Assembly: GCA_026193675.1 (NCBI GenBank)
Contig: JAPHSO010000244.1
Coordinates: 1 to 5,620 of the forward strand
Reading direction: 5' to 3'
Length of the DNA stretch: 5,620 bases
Source of the DNA: Gammaproteobacteria bacterium
GTDB lineage: Bacteria > Pseudomonadota > Gammaproteobacteria > Thiohalomonadales > Thiohalomonadaceae
A model generated the notes under the pieces. The model saw only the letters and a program-made list of their open reading frames with translations. It did no database searches and was not told the DNA's origin. Numbering within the stretch: the first letter of the stretch is position 1; each line of letters begins with the position of its first letter. The translations under genes and the position numbers were made by a program. Of this stretch, positions 1-5,620 are shown piece after piece.

Positions 1-39
1 CAGAATTTCGCGCTTGGCTGCTAAATTTCTTCTAGACAT
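1..39 (-). CDS. rpsG: 30S ribosomal protein S7, 5' end only (partial)
   Basis: S7 is a primary 16S rRNA-binding protein that nucleates assembly of the 30S head and lies near the E site. Only the first 13 codons are in the window, reading MSRRNLAAKREIL from an ATG at 39-37; the gene continues past base 1. The start resembles the usual S7 N-terminus (M-x-R-R-x-x-A-x-K-R-x-I-L), and the position directly after rpsL is the standard str-operon place for rpsG. The start is supported by an AAAGG Shine-Dalgarno-like sequence (53-49) 9 nt upstream. The gap from the rpsL stop is 19 nt, so the two genes are almost certainly co-transcribed. The identification rests on a short peptide plus strong synteny. 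Confidence 0.9.
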   Translation of the reverse strand, partial: MSRRNLAAKREIL

Positions 40-48
40 CTTTAGAAA

Positions 49-54
49 CCTTTA
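49..54 (-). promoter_or_regulatory. Ribosome binding site of rpsG
   Basis: On the minus strand TAAAGG lies 9 nt before the ATG at 39-37 and begins 4 nt after the last base of the rpsL stop codon. It matches part of the anti-Shine-Dalgarno complement only moderately, but it is the only purine-rich candidate in the 19-nt gap and it fixes the rpsG start. Confidence 0.6.
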
Positions 55-58
55 TATG

Positions 59-433
59 TTAAGACTTAGGACGCTTGGTACCGTACTTAGAACGGCCAGC
101 CTTACGATCACTAACACCAGCGGTATCAAGTGAGCCGCGAACAACGTGATAACGGACACCAGGCAAATCTTTTACACGACCGCCACGAATCAGCACCACC
201 GAGTGCTCCTGCAGATTGTGGCCTTCACCACCAATATATGAGGAAACTTCGAAACCGTTAGTCAAACGAACACGAGCAACCTTACGCAGTGCAGAGTTTG
301 GCTTTTTAGGTGTCGTAGTATAGACACGAGTACAAACGCCACGCTTCTGTGGACACGCCTCAAGGGCCGGAACATTACTCTTAGCCTTCTTGCGGCTACG
401 AGGTTTACGTACTAACTGGTTAATTGTCGCCAT
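59..433 (-). CDS. rpsL: 30S ribosomal protein S12
   Basis: S12 sits at the 30S decoding centre and helps control translational accuracy; it is the classic target of streptomycin-resistance mutations. The 124-aa product has the same length as E. coli S12 and the family hallmarks: N-terminal MATINQLVRKPR, the TTTPKKPNSALRK loop (about 39-51), GGEGHNLQEHSVVLIRGG (68-85) and RVKDLPGVRYH (86-96), then a basic tail ending KRPKS. Counting Met1, the residues tied to streptomycin response, K43, K44, K88 and P91, are all wild type, so nothing here predicts resistance. D89 in the VKDLPG loop corresponds to the Asp that RimO methylthiolates in E. coli. The ATG at 433-431 is the conserved start; GGAG (449-446) lies 12 nt upstream, a slightly long spacing. 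The stop is TAA. It is the first gene of the str block, with its own probable promoter at 533-505. Confidence 0.99.
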   Translation of the reverse strand: MATINQLVRKPRSRKKAKSNVPALEACPQKRGVCTRVYTTTPKKPNSALRKVARVRLTNGFEVSSYIGGEGHNLQEHSVVLIRGGRVKDLPGVRYHVVRGSLDTAGVSDRKAGRSKYGTKRPKS

Positions 434-445
434 AATCCCATATTT

Positions 446-450
446 CTCCA
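446..450 (-). promoter_or_regulatory. Ribosome binding site of rpsL
   Basis: On the minus strand TGGAG lies about 12 nt before the rpsL ATG, longer than the usual 5-9 nt; a nearer GGGA at 439-436 is an alternative weak contact. The conserved N-terminus of S12 leaves no doubt about the start itself. The site lies just after the U-rich tract of the leader hairpin and is partly complementary to the 5' end of the leader (495-485). Confidence 0.55.
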
Positions 451-454
451 GGGC

Positions 455-490
455 AAAACAAAACGACAGGACGGCACGAGCCGACCTGTC
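455..490 (-). promoter_or_regulatory. Leader hairpin with U-rich tract upstream of rpsL (possible attenuator)
   Basis: In the minus-strand transcript GACAGG (490-485) pairs with CCTGTC (470-465), and after one T-T mismatch CGGC (483-480) pairs with GCCG (475-472), closing a TCGT loop. This is ten base pairs in all. The stem is followed directly by GTTTTGTTTT (464-455), which is the architecture of an intrinsic terminator. It lies between the predicted transcription start (about 498) and the rpsL ribosome binding site. It could be a transcription attenuator, a pause site, a protein-binding leader structure or only a stabilising 5' hairpin; the sequence alone does not decide. The pairing is seen directly; a regulatory role is inferred. 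Confidence 0.5.
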
Positions 491-504
491 AGAAAAGAGG
501 CGGA

Positions 505-533
505 ATTGTAGAGATGCAGAGGCTCTTTGTCAA
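505..533 (-). promoter_or_regulatory. Probable sigma-70 promoter of the str operon (rpsL-rpsG...)
   Basis: The minus strand has a perfect -35 box TTGACA (533-528), a 17-nt spacer and a -10 box TACAAT (510-505, 5 of 6 consensus). Transcription would start near 498, giving a leader of about 65 nt before rpsL. Bases between the -10 box and the start (TCCGCC) are GC-rich, a discriminator type common in ribosomal promoters that ppGpp and DksA inhibit in E. coli. The bases just upstream of the -35 box are not especially AT-rich, so no proximal UP element is evident. Position between the rpoC terminator and rpsL is exactly where a str promoter is expected. Confidence 0.85.
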
Positions 534-640
534 CCAGATCTTCCTGAGAAGGGTCATTCACCGATATGTAGAATAATTTTGATACTCTGAATGGCGATAA
601 GCACCCATATATAAGGTATATAAACACCCCTCTCCCCCAG

Positions 641-685
641 AAATAGAAAAGCCGGCGACTCTTGCGAGCCGCCGGCTTTCTATTT
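641..685. terminator. Intrinsic terminator after rpoC, symmetric (possibly bidirectional)
   Basis: GCCGGCG (651-657) pairs with CGCCGGC (670-676); an A-C mismatch (658/669) is followed by CTC (659-661) pairing with GAG (666-668) around a TTGC loop. The stem is extended outward by A-T pairs (AAATAGAAAA at 641-650 against TTTCTATTT at 677-685, with one bulged A). For the minus-strand rpoC transcript the GC stem is followed by TTTTCTATTT (650-641), and the structure begins 13 nt after the rpoC stop. The plus-strand transcript would read TTTCTATTT, so it could also stop antisense transcription coming from the rpsL side. It is a textbook end for the rpoBC transcript. Confidence 0.93.
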
Positions 686-698
686 GGCTATGGAGAGC

Positions 699-4934
<4,236 letters not shown>

Positions 4935-4942
4935 TTAATGCA

Positions 4943-4949
4943 CTCCTCT
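4943..4949 (-). promoter_or_regulatory. Ribosome binding site of rpoC, supporting a GTG start
   Basis: The minus strand carries AGAGGAG, a near-perfect Shine-Dalgarno sequence, 8 nt before the GTG at 4934-4932. The GTG inside the sequence GAGTGCATTAA is followed after one codon by TAA, so it cannot be the start. The downstream GTG continues directly into MKDLLNLLKQ, the conserved beta' N-terminus. Confidence 0.9.
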
Positions 4950-4952
4950 AAA

Positions 4953-4991
4953 TAGTTCACTGTTCGCTTGAATGTGTCGTTCAGCGAACTA
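4953..4991 (-). other. Overlapping inverted repeats in the rpoB-rpoC spacer
   Basis: In the minus-strand RNA TAGTTCGCTG (4991-4982), which begins with the rpoB stop codon, can pair with CAGTGAACTA (4962-4953) over 10 bp with one G-U wobble, leaving a 19-nt loop. A second, mutually exclusive pairing is AGCGAAC (4968-4962) with GTTCGCT (4989-4983), 7 perfect bp with a 14-nt loop. The first stem ends 3 nt before the rpoC Shine-Dalgarno sequence (4949-4943). There is no U tract, so this is not a terminator. It might be an RNA-processing or translational-coupling element, or chance. Confidence 0.4.
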
Positions 4992-5620
4992 CTCGTGTTC
5001 CTGTTCCAGCTCAATATCGATACCCAATGCGCGGATCTCTTTGACCAATACATTGAACGACTCAGGCATACCTGCATCCATACGATGATCACCATCAACA
5101 ATGTTTTTATACATCTTGGTTCGACCATTTACGTCATCAGATTTGACGGTAAGCATCTCTTGTAGTGTATGGGTGGCACCATATGCCTCAAGTGCCCAAA
5201 CCTCCATCTCACCGAAGCGTTGACCACCAAACTGTGCTTTACCACCCAGAGGCTGCTGTGTAACCAGACTATAAGGTCCAGTTGAACGCGCATGCATCTT
5301 GTCATCGACAAGGTGGTTGAGCTTGAGCATATACATATAACCAACGGTTACGGGGCGCTCAAATTGCTCACCGGTACGTCCGTCATAAAGAACCGACTGA
5401 CCCGATTTATCCAGACCACCTAACTCCAGCATATAGTTGAGCTCCTCTTCAGAGGCCCCATCAAATACTGGTGTAGCCATGGGTACACCCTTACGAAGAT
5501 TTTTCGCCAGTACAATCACCTCTTCATCAGAGAGCGAGCTAATATCTTCAGACTTACCGCTTTTGTTGTAGATCTTGTCGAGGAAATCACGAATCTCACC
5601 AATCTTCTGCTGGGCATCAA
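4989..5620 (-). CDS. rpoB: DNA-directed RNA polymerase subunit beta, C-terminal part (partial)
   Basis: Beta is the second large subunit of RNA polymerase and pairs with beta' to form the cleft. Only the last 209 codons are present, starting in frame at 5618 with DAQQKIGEIRDFLDKIY; the 5' part lies beyond the window. The fragment corresponds roughly to E. coli residues 1134-1342. It includes NLRKGVPMATPVFDGA, YDGRTGEQFERPVTVGYMYM, KMHARSTGPYSLVTQQPLGG and GQRFGEMEVWALEAYGA, the near-invariant C-terminal segments that interlock with the beta' N-terminus and contribute to the clamp base. It ends DIELEQEHE with TAG, slightly longer than the E. coli ending IELEDE. The rifampicin-binding region is not in the window. 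A GTG at 5519 is an internal Val codon, not a start. Gene order rpoB then rpoC with a 54-nt gap implies co-transcription. Confidence 0.99.
   Translation of the reverse strand, partial: DAQQKIGEIRDFLDKIYNKSGKSEDISSLSDEEVIVLAKNLRKGVPMATPVFDGASEEELNYMLELGGLDKSGQSVLYDGRTGEQFERPVTVGYMYMLKLNHLVDDKMHARSTGPYSLVTQQPLGGKAQFGGQRFGEMEVWALEAYGATHTLQEMLTVKSDDVNGRTKMYKNIVDGDHRMDAGMPESFNVLVKEIRALGIDIELEQEHE

Larger units (their letters stand above)
434..698. other. Intergenic region between rpoC and rpsL
   Basis: This 265-bp non-coding stretch holds, in transcription order, a terminator (685-641), a segment with no clear signal (640-534), the str promoter (533-505) and the rpsL leader (about 498-434). The 640-534 segment is AT-rich in parts (for example TATACCTTATATAT at 620-607 and AAAATTATTC at 580-571) with two short G runs near 638-627. 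Open frames crossing the region on either strand are short, lack conserved-looking protein sequence and overlap the promoter and terminator, so I call no gene here. Confidence 0.85.

Noticed and set aside
59..433. Possible streptomycin-resistance allele of S12.
   Set aside because: The key residues K43, K44, K88 and P91 (Met1 counted) are all wild type.
390..590. A 66-codon open frame on the plus strand across the rpsL start and leader.
   Set aside because: It is antisense to rpsL and to its leader, with no protein-like composition and no supported start.
569..591. A second minus-strand promoter from TTCAGA (591-586) and the AT-rich sequence near 575-565.
   Set aside because: The -35 match is weak and the spacing is about 15 nt; the promoter at 533-505 is far better.
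579..623. A plus-strand promoter from TTGATA (579-584) and TATA-like sequences at 608-623.
   Set aside because: The spacing to the -10-like boxes is too long (over 20 nt), and no plus-strand gene follows; the terminator at 641-685 would stop it at once.
412..627. A 71-codon open frame on the minus strand upstream of rpsL.
   Set aside because: It runs through the str promoter, the leader hairpin and into the rpsL start, its translation looks like random non-coding sequence, and no convincing ribosome binding site precedes it.
625..638. Two G runs on the minus strand as a possible G-quadruplex.
   Set aside because: Only two runs of G are present nearby, while an intramolecular quadruplex needs four.

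Overview
The window is a conserved piece of a bacterial chromosome from the RNA polymerase / streptomycin (str) operon region. All genes are on the minus strand, so transcription runs from high to low coordinates: the 3' end of rpoB (beta subunit), complete rpoC (beta' subunit), complete rpsL (ribosomal protein S12) and the first 13 codons of rpsG (S7). The proteins match proteobacterial versions closely. RpoC carries the large insertion in the trigger loop (SI3) typical of Proteobacteria, starts with GTG as in Escherichia coli, and is 1411 aa long. The rpoB-rpoC-rpsL-rpsG order is the contiguous arrangement seen in many Gammaproteobacteria, unlike E. coli, where the two operons lie apart. I infer a gammaproteobacterium with a mid-range GC content; genus cannot be given from this window alone.

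Layout, in transcription order. 5620-4989 holds the last 209 codons of rpoB. A 54-nt spacer follows, with inverted repeats and a strong Shine-Dalgarno sequence for rpoC. 4934-699 is rpoC. 698-434 is the only sizeable non-coding stretch (265 bp). It contains a strong, apparently bidirectional intrinsic terminator (685-641) 13 nt after the rpoC stop, an AT-rich segment without clear signals (640-534), a near-consensus sigma-70 promoter (533-505), and a leader of about 65 nt with a second hairpin followed by a U-rich tract (490-455). 433-59 is rpsL, and after 19 nt rpsG starts at 39 and runs off the window.

The genes encode the catalytic core of RNA polymerase and two proteins of the 30S subunit. 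Although adjacent, the two blocks look transcriptionally separated: rpoBC ends in a terminator and the str genes have their own promoter with a GC-rich discriminator, as is common for promoters under growth-rate or stringent control.

I found no mobile element, CRISPR array, tRNA/rRNA gene, foreign cargo or undescribed system. The points worth a second look are regulatory (the rpsL leader, the short rpsL-rpsG spacer, the rpoB-rpoC hairpins) plus an acidic C-terminal tail on RpoC.
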